A DNA stretch of 64,000 nucleotides from Streptomyces rubiginosohelvolus (GTDB lineage: Bacteria > Actinomycetota > Actinomycetes > Streptomycetales > Streptomycetaceae): the NCBI RefSeq assembly GCF_014649875.1, contig NZ_BMTW01000010.1:124001-188000 (forward strand). The letters run 5' to 3'. A program made the translations under genes and the position numbers. This document shows positions 24,830-32,729 of the stretch, in pieces. Below the pieces are notes generated by a model. It saw only the letters and a list, made by a program, of their open reading frames with translations, was not told the DNA's origin and made no database searches. How positions within the stretch are numbered: position 1 is the first letter of the stretch; each line of letters opens with the position of its first letter.

Positions 24830-25822
24830 GTGACCTCAGCCCCCCTTGCCGCCCGGCTCCGTGAAGTCGCCGGGCCGCTCTTCTTCCCCGTGACCGCGTT
24901 CGGGCCGGACGGCACCGTCGATCCCGACGTCCTCCGCGCCCATGTGCGGGCCGGGATCGACGCCGGAGCCGCCGCGGTCTTCGCCTGCTGCGGCACGGGC
25001 GAGTTCCATGCGCTGACCATCGAGGAGTTCCGCCTCGCGGTCGCCGCCGCCGTCGAGGAGACGGCCGGGCGGATCCCGGTCGTCGCCGGGGCCGGTTACG
25101 GCACGGCCCTCGCCGTCCAGTACGCGCGGGCCGCCGAGGAGGCCGGGTCCGACGGGCTCCTCGCCATGCCGCCCTACCTCGTCGTCGCCGACCAGGAAGG
25201 GCTGCTGAACCACTACGCGGCCCTCGCGGCGGCCACCGGCCTGGAGACGATCGTCTACCAGCGGGACAACGCCGTCTTCACCCCGGAGACCGTCGTCGCC
25301 CTGGCCCGCACGCCCGGCATCATCGGGCTCAAGGACGGCCTCGGCGACCTCGACCTCATGCAGCGCATCGTCAGCGCGGTCCGCACCCACCGGCCCGACG
25401 ACGACTTCCTCTACTTCAACGGACTGCCCACCGCCGAGCTCACCGGCCTCGCCTACCGGGGCATCGGCGTCACCCTCTACTCCTCCGCCGTCTTCGCGTT
25501 CGCCCCGGACATCGCGCTCGCCTTCCACCGGGCCCTGGACTCCGGCGACGACGCCCTGGCCAACGCGCTGCTCGACCACTTCTACCGGCCGCTCGTCGAA
25601 CTGCGCGCCCAGGGGCGCGGCTACGCCGTCTCCCTGGTGAAGGCCGGTGTCCGGCTCCAGGGGCTGGACGTCGGCGAGGTCCGCACCCCGCTCACCGAAC
25701 CGTCCGCCGCGCACGTCAAGGACCTCATCGAGATCATCGCGAGCGGCCGCACCCTGCTGGAGGAGCACGCCGCCGAGGGGCGCAGCGTCGAGGGCCACGC
25801 CGCTCCGGGAGGCCGGGCGTGA
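24830..25822 (+). CDS. kdgD: 5-dehydro-4-deoxyglucarate dehydratase
   Basis: A 330-aa DHDPS-family decarboxylating dehydratase that converts 5-keto-4-deoxy-glucarate to 2-oxoglutarate semialdehyde and CO2. LFFPVTAFGPDGTVD, FACCGTGEFHALT, Y143 (IVYQRDNAVF) and Schiff-base K168 (GLKDGLGDLDLMQRI) are the KdgD pattern rather than that of DapA. GTG start with AGGGAG upstream. It is translationally coupled to the next gene (GTGA at 25819-25822). Product feeds the semialdehyde dehydrogenase at 42457. Confidence 0.9.
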   Translation: MTSAPLAARLREVAGPLFFPVTAFGPDGTVDPDVLRAHVRAGIDAGAAAVFACCGTGEFHALTIEEFRLAVAAAVEETAGRIPVVAGAGYGTALAVQYARAAEEAGSDGLLAMPPYLVVADQEGLLNHYAALAAATGLETIVYQRDNAVFTPETVVALARTPGIIGLKDGLGDLDLMQRIVSAVRTHRPDDDFLYFNGLPTAELTGLAYRGIGVTLYSSAVFAFAPDIALAFHRALDSGDDALANALLDHFYRPLVELRAQGRGYAVSLVKAGVRLQGLDVGEVRTPLTEPSAAHVKDLIEIIASGRTLLEEHAAEGRSVEGHAAPGGRA

Positions 25823-26994
25823 AGGCGGGTGTCTTCCTCTACCCCTGGGACGTCGTCGGGGACCCGGACGCCGTCGGCCGGATCGCGGACCTCGGCGTCC
25901 GGCAGGTCACCCTGGCCTCCGCCTACCACTCCACCCGGGCCCTGACCCCCCGCCACCCCGCCCACCGCATCGTGACCGCCGGGCACGCCGCCGTCCTCTA
26001 CCCGCCGGACCCGGACCGCTGGGCGGGCCGGGCCCTCGCCCCGTACCGCCAGAGCTGGACGGCCTGCGACGATCCGTACGGGGAGGCCGCCGAGGCGCTG
26101 GCCGCCGCGGGCCTGGAGGTGCACAGCTGGGTGGTCCTCGCGCACAGCTCCCGGCTCGGCGCGGAGCACCCGGACACCTCGGTGGTCAACGCCTACGGCG
26201 ACCGCTACCCCTGGGCCCCCTGCATCGCCCGCCCCGACGTGCGCGCCTACCTCGTGGACCTCGCGGCGGAGGCCGCCGCCCGGCCCGGCACGCGCGGCAC
26301 CGAACTGGAGTCCTGCGGCTGGTACGGCTTCGCCCATCTGCACGCCCACGACAAGGTCGCGGGCGTCGGCCTCGGCGATGCGGCGCAGTATCTGATGTCG
26401 CTGTGCTTCTGCGCGGTGTGCCGCGAGGGGTGCGGGGAGGAGGGCGCCGACCCGGAGGCGCTGTCCACCGCCGTACGCCGGGCCCTGGAGCAGGTCTGGT
26501 CCGGCGGAGGCTCCCCGGAGTCCGGCCGCGACGGCATCGCGGAGCTGCTCGGGCCGACGTACGCGGATGCCACCCTGCGGTGGCGCGGCCGGGTGGCCCG
26601 TACGGTGCAGGAGGCGGCCGTCGCAGCCGTACGGGCGGCGGCCCCGCCCGGCTTCCAGGTGCTGCTGCACGCCGACCCCGTCCCGTACCGCACGGGGGCG
26701 AACGTCGGCGTCGAACCGGACCACATCCTCGCCGTGGCCGACGGGGTGGTGCTGCCCTGCACCGGATCCGATGCCGTACGGGAAGCCGTCCTCGGGCCGT
26801 TCGCCGGGCGCGGCGGTGTGCGCGCCGCCAACTTCGGGGTCGTCACCGGCATGGGCGGCAGCCCCCGCACCCTGGAGCGCGACGCGGCCCACGCCGCCTC
26901 GCTCGACGCGGACCAACTGCGCCTGTACCACGCGGGACTGGCCTCCGGCCCGGACCTGGAGGCGGTCGCGGCGGCGCTCTCACGGCTGGGGTGA
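25819..26994 (+). CDS. Unrecognised TIM-barrel-like protein coupled to kdgD
   Basis: A 391-aa soluble protein. I cannot name the family with confidence. Features recall putative glycoside hydrolase-like barrels: VFLYPWDVVGDP at strand 1, a PDVRAYLVDLAAEAAA helix, ELESCGWYGF, then the Cys cluster LCFCAVCREGC and a late VLLHADPVPYRTGANVG. The C-x2-C pattern suggests a structural metal. It overlaps kdgD by 4 bases, so it is almost certainly made with KdgD and may act on a uronate-containing sugar or lactone upstream; that is inference. Confidence 0.7.
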   Translation: MKAGVFLYPWDVVGDPDAVGRIADLGVRQVTLASAYHSTRALTPRHPAHRIVTAGHAAVLYPPDPDRWAGRALAPYRQSWTACDDPYGEAAEALAAAGLEVHSWVVLAHSSRLGAEHPDTSVVNAYGDRYPWAPCIARPDVRAYLVDLAAEAAARPGTRGTELESCGWYGFAHLHAHDKVAGVGLGDAAQYLMSLCFCAVCREGCGEEGADPEALSTAVRRALEQVWSGGGSPESGRDGIAELLGPTYADATLRWRGRVARTVQEAAVAAVRAAAPPGFQVLLHADPVPYRTGANVGVEPDHILAVADGVVLPCTGSDAVREAVLGPFAGRGGVRAANFGVVTGMGGSPRTLERDAAHAASLDADQLRLYHAGLASGPDLEAVAAALSRLG

Positions 26995-27026
26995 CGGGCC
27001 CGCGCCCCGCGCCCGGCCCCGCACCC

Positions 27027-28298
27027 TCACGCCCGGCGCGACCGGTCCCGCACCCTCATGCCCGGGGTGAGGCGGTGGCGTCGCGCCCCCGCCGCCAGGA
27101 CCATCGCGGCCAGCACCCCCGCCACCCCGGCCGCCGCCGTCAGCACCCGCACGTCCACCACCGCGACGAGCCCCGCCCCCAGGGCCAGGGCCACCGCGTT
27201 GGGCGCCGTCATCAAGGAGCCCGCTGTTGCCGCCGTACGCCCCAGCACCGCCTCCGGCGTCTCCCGCTGCACCGCCGTCATCGCCGCGATCAGCACGCAC
27301 GGCAGGCCGAACCCGATCGCGGCGCTCGCCGCCAGCGCCACCGCGTCCGGCGACACCGTCCGCGCACCGACCCCCAGCGCGAACACCGCGATCCCGCCCG
27401 CCGCGAACACCCGCTCGGGCAGCCGGCGCAGCAGCGGGCCCGCCAGCAGCCCCACCGCCACCGAACCCGCGCCCTGCACCGCGTACAGCACCCCCGCGTA
27501 CGCCGGAGCCCGGCCGAGCACCTCGTCGACGTACGCGAAGGTCACGGCCCCGTTCACCCCCGCCAGGAACATCGTCGCCGCCCCCGCCGTCACCAGCGGG
27601 CGGAGCACGGCCGAGGCGCGGATCCGCCGCAGTCCGGCGGCGAGTTCATCGCGCCAGGTGCCCGCCGGAGCCGAGTCCGCGGTCGCGGGCGTCCTGCGTA
27701 CCGGCAGCCGGGCGAAGACCAGGGCGGCCAGCGCGCAGGTCGCCGCCGCCAGCAGCGCCACGGCCGGGCCGCCGAACCTGACGTACAGCCCCGCGCCCGC
27801 CAGCGGGGCGACCAGCTTCATGCCCTCGTTGGCCGTCATCCGCAGCCCGTTGAAATCCGCCAGCAGCGAGGCGGGCACGGTCCCCGCGACGAGCGCCGAC
27901 TCCGCCGCGTCGAGCACGACGCCGCTCGCCCCGTGGAGCACCAGCACCGCGAACAGCAGCCAGACGGTGCGGCCCGAGTCCACCAGCACCAGCGGGACCA
28001 GCAGGCAGGCCGTCACCAGATTGCCCCGGACCAGCAGCACCTTCCGGTCCATCCGGTCCGCGAGCGCGCCGAGCGCCGGCCCGGTCAGCACCGGGGCCCA
28101 CATCGCGAACACCGTCAAAGCCGCCAGACTGTCCGACCCGGTCAGCGACTTGACCCAGATCCCCGCCGTGAGCCACAGCGCCGACGTACCGAAACCGGAG
28201 ACGACCACCCCCGCCAGGCAGCGCCCCGCCGTCCGGTCCCGCAGGACCCTCACCACCGCCGAACCGCCGCCCATGCCGTCGCCCATGCCGTCGCCCAT
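27027..28298 (-). CDS. MFS transporter
   Basis: A 423-aa major facilitator with about 12 helices and ALADRMDRKVLLVRGN in loop 2-3, like macrolide-efflux-type MFS proteins. The N-terminus comes from a triplicated 12-base unit encoding MGDG MGDG MGGG, which offers three ATGs (28298, 28286, 28274). I chose 28298 because GGAGAGGA lies about 6 bases upstream of it. Substrate unknown. It is followed on the same strand after 40 bases by the LysR gene upstream, with which it may be co-transcribed. Confidence 0.8.
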   Translation of the reverse strand: MGDGMGDGMGGGSAVVRVLRDRTAGRCLAGVVVSGFGTSALWLTAGIWVKSLTGSDSLAALTVFAMWAPVLTGPALGALADRMDRKVLLVRGNLVTACLLVPLVLVDSGRTVWLLFAVLVLHGASGVVLDAAESALVAGTVPASLLADFNGLRMTANEGMKLVAPLAGAGLYVRFGGPAVALLAAATCALAALVFARLPVRRTPATADSAPAGTWRDELAAGLRRIRASAVLRPLVTAGAATMFLAGVNGAVTFAYVDEVLGRAPAYAGVLYAVQGAGSVAVGLLAGPLLRRLPERVFAAGGIAVFALGVGARTVSPDAVALAASAAIGFGLPCVLIAAMTAVQRETPEAVLGRTAATAGSLMTAPNAVALALGAGLVAVVDVRVLTAAAGVAGVLAAMVLAAGARRHRLTPGMRVRDRSRRA

Positions 28299-28389
28299 GC
28301 CGCCGTCCTCTCCGCTCCACGCTCCGCATCCGCGCTGTGTGCGGCTCATGGTGGGGAGTAAGGCCGGGCGACGGCATCGGGCGGATGCC

Positions 28390-29301
28390 CTAGGCGTCGT
28401 CCGTGCGGTGCGCCTCCGCGCGCTCCACGAAGATCCGGTGCAGATCGCGCGCGGCCCGGGTGACCGAGCCCGAACGGCTGCGCTGCACCACCAGGAGCAC
28501 TGTGGTCGTGTCGTCCTTCAGCGGGCGGCAGGTGATCGCGCCGGTGCGCTCCAACGGGTCCCCGATGACGCTGTAGTCCGGGAGCACGGTGGCGCCAAGA
28601 CCCTCCGCCACCATCAGCTTGCCCATCTCCGCGCCGTCGGCGGAGTACGAGAACGAGGGCACCCGGCCCTTCAGCAGCCGGTGCGTGAAGCGGTGCATCA
28701 GATAGCCGGAACGCATCACGATCAGCGGCTCGCTCAGCAGGTCGTCCACCCCGACCGACTCCAGGGACGCCAGCGGGCTGCCCGGGCGCAGACAGACGAC
28801 CGGGCGGCCCCGGAGCAGCTCCGTGGTGTGGAGGTCGGGCGCCAGGTCGTCGCCCTCCAGGTAGTTCACCAGGCCGAGGTCGACGCCGCCCTCCAGCAGG
28901 GAGCGGTGGATCACCGACTGCTGGGCCGCGATCACCTCCACCTCCGTGGCCGAGTGCAGCGCGTGGAACTCCCGGATCGCCGGGACGAGCAGGGGGACCG
29001 TCGCCGCGAAGACCGTGCCGAGCCGGACCGTACGGCTCGTGCGGTGCTGCTCGTCGGCGGCCCGGCGCAGCCGGTCGACCGCGTCCAGCACCCCGATGAT
29101 GTGCGGCAGCAGCTCGCGCCCGGCGTCGCTGATCGTCGCCCCCGACCGTTTGCGGTCCAGCACGGTCACCCCGAGCTCGCGCTCCAGGTTCCGTACGGTT
29201 TCGCTCAACGCGGGCTGGGACAGGTGCAGTTCCTCCGCCGCCCGGCGCAGGGACCCCAGCCGGGTGACGGCCTCGATGTACTCCAGCTGTTCGATCCGCA
29301 T
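28390..29301 (-). CDS. LysR-family regulator of the organosulfur operon
   Basis: A 303-aa LysR regulator with the N-terminal HTH (MRIEQLEYIEAVTRLGSLRR, LSQPALSETVRNLERELG) and a periplasmic-binding-like effector domain. ATG 29301 has a GAGGAAAGG site. It is divergent from the sfnG operon, which makes it the likely CysB/Cbl-type activator of sulfur-source genes. ATCG-N9-CGAT at 29343-29359 is a possible LysR dyad near the promoter. Confidence 0.85.
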   Translation of the reverse strand: MRIEQLEYIEAVTRLGSLRRAAEELHLSQPALSETVRNLERELGVTVLDRKRSGATISDAGRELLPHIIGVLDAVDRLRRAADEQHRTSRTVRLGTVFAATVPLLVPAIREFHALHSATEVEVIAAQQSVIHRSLLEGGVDLGLVNYLEGDDLAPDLHTTELLRGRPVVCLRPGSPLASLESVGVDDLLSEPLIVMRSGYLMHRFTHRLLKGRVPSFSYSADGAEMGKLMVAEGLGATVLPDYSVIGDPLERTGAITCRPLKDDTTTVLLVVQRSRSGSVTRAARDLHRIFVERAEAHRTDDA

Positions 29302-29364
29302 CGCCTTTCCTCACCTCCGGAGGCGGTGGAAGGGGAACCCTATCGCTCCCTCGTCGATGCCTTC

Positions 29365-29394
29365 TCGACCTGGAGCGTTCCCGCGCCCTACTCT
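29365..29394 (+). promoter_or_regulatory. Promoter of the organosulfur operon
   Basis: TCGACC (29365-29370), an 18-bp spacer, TACTCT (29389-29394). The expected start near 29401 leaves a 55-base leader before the leader-peptide GTG. The stretch from 29302 to 29734 holds no other gene. Confidence 0.5.
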
Positions 29395-29456
29395 GGAACC
29401 CGAAGGTGCCCGGTGACCCACCGGGCGCCCGCCGCGGAACGCGAAAGGAGAGGGAT

Positions 29457-29528
29457 GTGCGCCGCTTGACCCGTCGCCGCCACATCGACCTCGGCCGCGT
29501 TTCCAGCGCCTTCTGTTGTTCCCGCTGA
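29457..29528 (+). CDS. Cysteine-containing leader peptide
   Basis: A 23-codon ORF with a strong GGAGAGGG site and GTG start, ending in RRRHIDLGRVSSAFCCSR. It belongs to the Streptomyces putative leader peptides with an RRHIDLxR core followed by cysteines, typically found in front of sulfur-metabolism genes. Two adjacent Cys codons (29514-29519) near the 3' end are where a ribosome would stall under cysteine starvation. An ATG one frame over at 29455 would give only four residues. Confidence 0.8.
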   Translation: MRRLTRRRHIDLGRVSSAFCCSR

Positions 29529-29539
29529 CCGCGAGGTCC

Positions 29540-29671
29540 GAGGGGCCTGCCCCTCCTTCGCGCTCCCGCGCCCCACACGTACGCCCATGTCCGGCCGTGT
29601 GAGTCCGTGCACGCCCTCGCGGCTCCCTTGCCGCGCCCATCGCCCCTGATCGGGTTTCTCGATCACCGGGG
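29540..29671 (+). promoter_or_regulatory. Leader RNA hairpins downstream of the leader peptide
   Basis: GAGGGG-CCTG-CCCCTC (29540-29555) lies 11 bases after the leader-peptide stop. A second hairpin, CCCCTGATCG (29643-29652) with CGATCACCGGGG (29660-29671), is interrupted only by CC. They could form the alternative structures of a translation-linked attenuator for the genes starting at 29735. No proven mechanism can be read from sequence alone. Confidence 0.45.
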
Positions 29672-29734
29672 CCGGATCGCCGTGCCCGCCACCACGCCCG
29701 ACCCGCCTTCCTGTCCCTGTTCCGGGAGAACCTC

Positions 29735-30859
29735 ATGTCCCCTCCGCCCTCCGCCGACCCGGTGCGCTTCGCGTACTGGGTCCCCAACGTCAGCGGTGGC
29801 CTCGTCACCAGCACGATCGAGCAACGCACCGACTGGGGCTACGACTACAACCGCGAACTCGCCGTCCTCGCCGAGAACAACGGGTTCGACTACGCGCTCA
29901 GCCAGGTCCGCTACATGGCCAGCTACGGTGCCGAGTTCCAGCACGAGTCCACCTCCTTCAGCCTCGCCCTGCTGCTCGCCACCCAGCGGCTGAAGGTCAT
30001 CGCGGCCGTCCACCCCGGCCTCTGGCACCCCGGCGTCCTCGCCAAACTCGGCGCCACCGCCGACCACCTGAGCAACGGACGCTTCGCCGTCAACGTGGTC
30101 AGCGGCTGGTTCAAGGACGAGTTCACCGCGCTCGGCGAACCCTGGCTGGAGCACGACGAGCGTTACCGCCGCTCCGAGGAGTTCATCCGGGCCCTGCGGG
30201 CCGTCTGGACCGAGGACCACGCCGAACTCGCCGGAGACTTCTACCGCATCCGGGACTTCTCCCTGAAGCCCAAGCCGATCACCTCGCCGGAGCGCCCGCA
30301 CCCGGAGATCTTCCAGGGCGGCAACTCCACCGCCGCCCGGCAGATGGCCGGACGCGTCTCCGACTGGTACTTCTCCAACGGCAAGGACTTCGACGGCGTC
30401 ACCGAGCAGATCCAGGACGTGCGCACAGCCGCCGAGAGCGCCGGACGCACCCCGCCGCGCTTCGGCCTCAACGGATTCCTCATCGCCCGCGACACCGAGG
30501 CGGAGGCCCGCGACACCCTGCGCGAGATCGTCGCCAAGGCCGACACCGAGGCCGTCCACGGCTTCGGCTCGGCCGTCAAGCAGGCCGGGAGCTCCACCGC
30601 CGATGGCAAGGGCATGTGGCAGGACTCCTCCTTCGAGGACCTCGTCCAGTACAACGACGGATTCCGTACGGGGCTGATCGGCACCCCGGAACAGATCGCC
30701 GAGCGCATCGTCGCCTACAAGCGCCTCGGTGTGGATCTGCTGCTCCTCGGCTTCCTCCACTACCACGAGGAGGTCGAGTACTTCGGCAAGAAGGTGCTGC
30801 CGCTCGTGCGGGAGCTGGAGGACCACCAAGCCCGTCAGTCGTCGAAAGGTTCGTCATGA
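29735..30859 (+). CDS. sfnG: FMNH2-dependent dimethylsulfone monooxygenase
   Basis: A 374-aa bacterial luciferase-like monooxygenase. FAYWVPNVSGGLVTSTIEQR, NVVSGWFKDEF, WLEHDERYRRSEEFIRALR and FEDLVQYNDGF match Pseudomonas SfnG very closely. SfnG cleaves dimethyl sulfone to methanesulfinate and formaldehyde, using reduced FMN from an SsuE-type reductase, here encoded in the same operon. ATG has GGGAGAA upstream. The stop overlaps the next ATG (ATGA). Confidence 0.92.
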   Translation: MSPPPSADPVRFAYWVPNVSGGLVTSTIEQRTDWGYDYNRELAVLAENNGFDYALSQVRYMASYGAEFQHESTSFSLALLLATQRLKVIAAVHPGLWHPGVLAKLGATADHLSNGRFAVNVVSGWFKDEFTALGEPWLEHDERYRRSEEFIRALRAVWTEDHAELAGDFYRIRDFSLKPKPITSPERPHPEIFQGGNSTAARQMAGRVSDWYFSNGKDFDGVTEQIQDVRTAAESAGRTPPRFGLNGFLIARDTEAEARDTLREIVAKADTEAVHGFGSAVKQAGSSTADGKGMWQDSSFEDLVQYNDGFRTGLIGTPEQIAERIVAYKRLGVDLLLLGFLHYHEEVEYFGKKVLPLVRELEDHQARQSSKGSS

Positions 30860-32073
30860 GCACTGCCGCGCCCACCCAGTGGAAGACCCTCCCGGCCCCC
30901 GACAGCCCCGCCGCCTGGATCGAGCGCGCGGCCGAGGTCGCCGCGCTTCTCGCCACCGACGCCGCCGCCCGCGACAAGGCGGGCGCCACCCCGTACACCG
31001 AGATCCAGCTGCTCAAGGACTCCGGGCTCGTCACCCTGCTCGGCCCGGCCGAGCACGGCGGCGGGGGACAGGACTGGACGACCGCCTACCGGGTGATCCG
31101 CGAAGTGGCCAAGGCCGACGGCTCGATCGGGCAGCTCCTCGGCTACCACTACCTCTGGAACTGGGCCGCCCGCCTCGTCGGCACCCGTGAGCAGTGGGAG
31201 CACGTCGAGGCCGAGGCGGTCCGCCACACCTGGTTCTTCGGCGGTGCGGTCAACCCGCGCGACAGCGATGTGGTGGTCACCGAGGACGGCGACGACCTCG
31301 TCTTCACCGGCGCCAAGACCTTCTCCACCGGCAGCAAGGTCTCCGACGTCACCGTCCTCGAAGGCGTCCTGGAAGGCACCGACCGGCACATCTTCGCCAT
31401 CGTGCCCTCCGACAGCCCGGGGCTCACCTTCCACGACGACTGGGACAACATCGGCCAGCGCCTCACCGAGAGCGGCGGCGTCACCATCGACGGCGTCCGC
31501 ACCCCGTGGGCCTCCGCCGCCGGTTACGTGGACAAGGAGTTCCGGCCCCGCGTCTACAACACCCTCAACGTGCCCACGATCCAGCTGGTGTTCATCAGCT
31601 TCTACCTGGGCATTGCCGCCGGGGCCCTGGAGACCGCCGCCACCTACACCCGCACCAAGGCCCGTTCCTGGCTGCACGGCGGGTACGACCAGGCGGTCGA
31701 CGAGCCGTACGTCATCGACACCTACGGGGACCTCACCGCCAAACTCTGGGCCGTGGAAGCCCTGGCCGACGCGGTCGCCGCCGAGGGGCAGAAGCTGCAC
31801 GACGCGCCGGACGAGGTGACCGAGCAGTCCCGTGCCGCGTTCGAGGTGCGGGTCGCCGCAGCGAAGGCCCGGGCCACCGATGTGGCGCTGGAGGTCACCA
31901 GCCGCATCTTCGAGGTCACCGGCGCCCGCGCCACCGCCTCCGCCGAGGGCCTCGACCGCTTCTGGCGCAACGTCCGCACCCACACCCTCCACGACCCGGT
32001 CGCCTACAAGCGACGCGAGGTCGGCCGCCACGTCCTGGCCGGCGAACTCCCCGAACCCACCTGGTACTCCTGA
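30856..32073 (+). CDS. DszC/SfnB-like flavin-dependent oxygenase
   Basis: A 405-aa member of the acyl-CoA dehydrogenase fold used as FMNH2-dependent monooxygenases (DszC, SfnB relatives). It has WFFGGAVNPRDSD, FTGAKTFSTGSKVSD and the terminal HDPVAYKRREVGRHVLAGE typical of this branch, and lacks the catalytic base of true acyl-CoA dehydrogenases as far as I can judge. It is translationally coupled to sfnG. Likely oxygenates an organosulfur compound or works with SfnG; the substrate is not readable. Confidence 0.82.
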   Translation: MSTAAPTQWKTLPAPDSPAAWIERAAEVAALLATDAAARDKAGATPYTEIQLLKDSGLVTLLGPAEHGGGGQDWTTAYRVIREVAKADGSIGQLLGYHYLWNWAARLVGTREQWEHVEAEAVRHTWFFGGAVNPRDSDVVVTEDGDDLVFTGAKTFSTGSKVSDVTVLEGVLEGTDRHIFAIVPSDSPGLTFHDDWDNIGQRLTESGGVTIDGVRTPWASAAGYVDKEFRPRVYNTLNVPTIQLVFISFYLGIAAGALETAATYTRTKARSWLHGGYDQAVDEPYVIDTYGDLTAKLWAVEALADAVAAEGQKLHDAPDEVTEQSRAAFEVRVAAAKARATDVALEVTSRIFEVTGARATASAEGLDRFWRNVRTHTLHDPVAYKRREVGRHVLAGELPEPTWYS

Positions 32074-32077
32074 CCCG

Positions 32078-32114
32078 CCGGGCCCGGGGCGGCATCCCGA
32101 CGCCCCGGGCCCGG
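32078..32114 (+). terminator. Perfect 14-bp hairpin inside the organosulfur operon
   Basis: CCGGGCCCGGGGCG (32078-32091), 9-base loop, CGCCCCGGGCCCGG (32101-32114), between the DszC-like gene and ssuE. It is strong enough to terminate a fraction of transcripts and so divide the operon. Confidence 0.65.
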
Positions 32115-32142
32115 TACACCTCCCGCCTGGAAAGAGGCCCCC

Positions 32143-32697
32143 ATGGCCACCGTCCTGTCCGTCTCCGGCAGTCCCTCCGCCACCTCCCGCACCGCCCGCC
32201 TGCTCCGCCACCTGGATGCCGACCTGGCCGCCCAGGGCCACGAGGTGATACCGCTCGACGTCCGCACTCTGCCCGCCGACGCCCTGCTCGGCGCGGACTT
32301 CGCGCACCCCGAGATCGTCCGCGCCACCGAGCTGTTCGCCCGCGCCGACGGCATCGTCATCGGCACCCCCGTCTACAAGGCCGCCTACTCCGGCCTGCTG
32401 AAGACCCTCCTGGACCTGCTGCCCCAGTACGCCCTGACCGGCAAGACCGTCCTCCCGCTGGCGACCGGCGGCACCACCGCCCATGTCCTCGCCCTCGACT
32501 ACGCGCTGCGCCCGGTGCTCTCCTCGATGGGCGCGGCCCACATCGTCCCGGGCTGGTTCGTCCTCGACCGGCACATCACGGCGGGCGACGACGGGGGAGT
32601 GGTCCTGGACCCGGCCTCCGCCGCCCCGCTCGACCAGGTGGTCGCCCAGTTCGCCGCGGCCCTGGACCGGAGCGCCCCCGTCCCCGCCACCCGCTGA
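32143..32697 (+). CDS. ssuE: NAD(P)H-dependent FMN reductase
   Basis: A 184-aa flavodoxin-like reductase: VLSVSGSPSATSRTARLL at the FMN phosphate loop, GIVIGTPVYKAAYSGLLKTLLDLLP in the SsuE active-site helix region. It supplies FMNH2 to the SfnG, SsuD and acyl-CoA-dehydrogenase-like oxygenases of the operon. ATG 32143 after a GAAAGAGG site; it follows the operon hairpin. Confidence 0.92.
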   Translation: MATVLSVSGSPSATSRTARLLRHLDADLAAQGHEVIPLDVRTLPADALLGADFAHPEIVRATELFARADGIVIGTPVYKAAYSGLLKTLLDLLPQYALTGKTVLPLATGGTTAHVLALDYALRPVLSSMGAAHIVPGWFVLDRHITAGDDGGVVLDPASAAPLDQVVAQFAAALDRSAPVPATR

Positions 32698-32729
32698 CCC
32701 TGATCCGTACCCACTCTGGAGGCAGGCCC

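Noticed and set aside
28261..28302. Triplicated 12-base unit at the MFS start as a mobile or regulatory repeat
   Set aside because: Three copies in phase with the reading frame only lengthen the N-terminus (MGDG units); most simply replication slippage.
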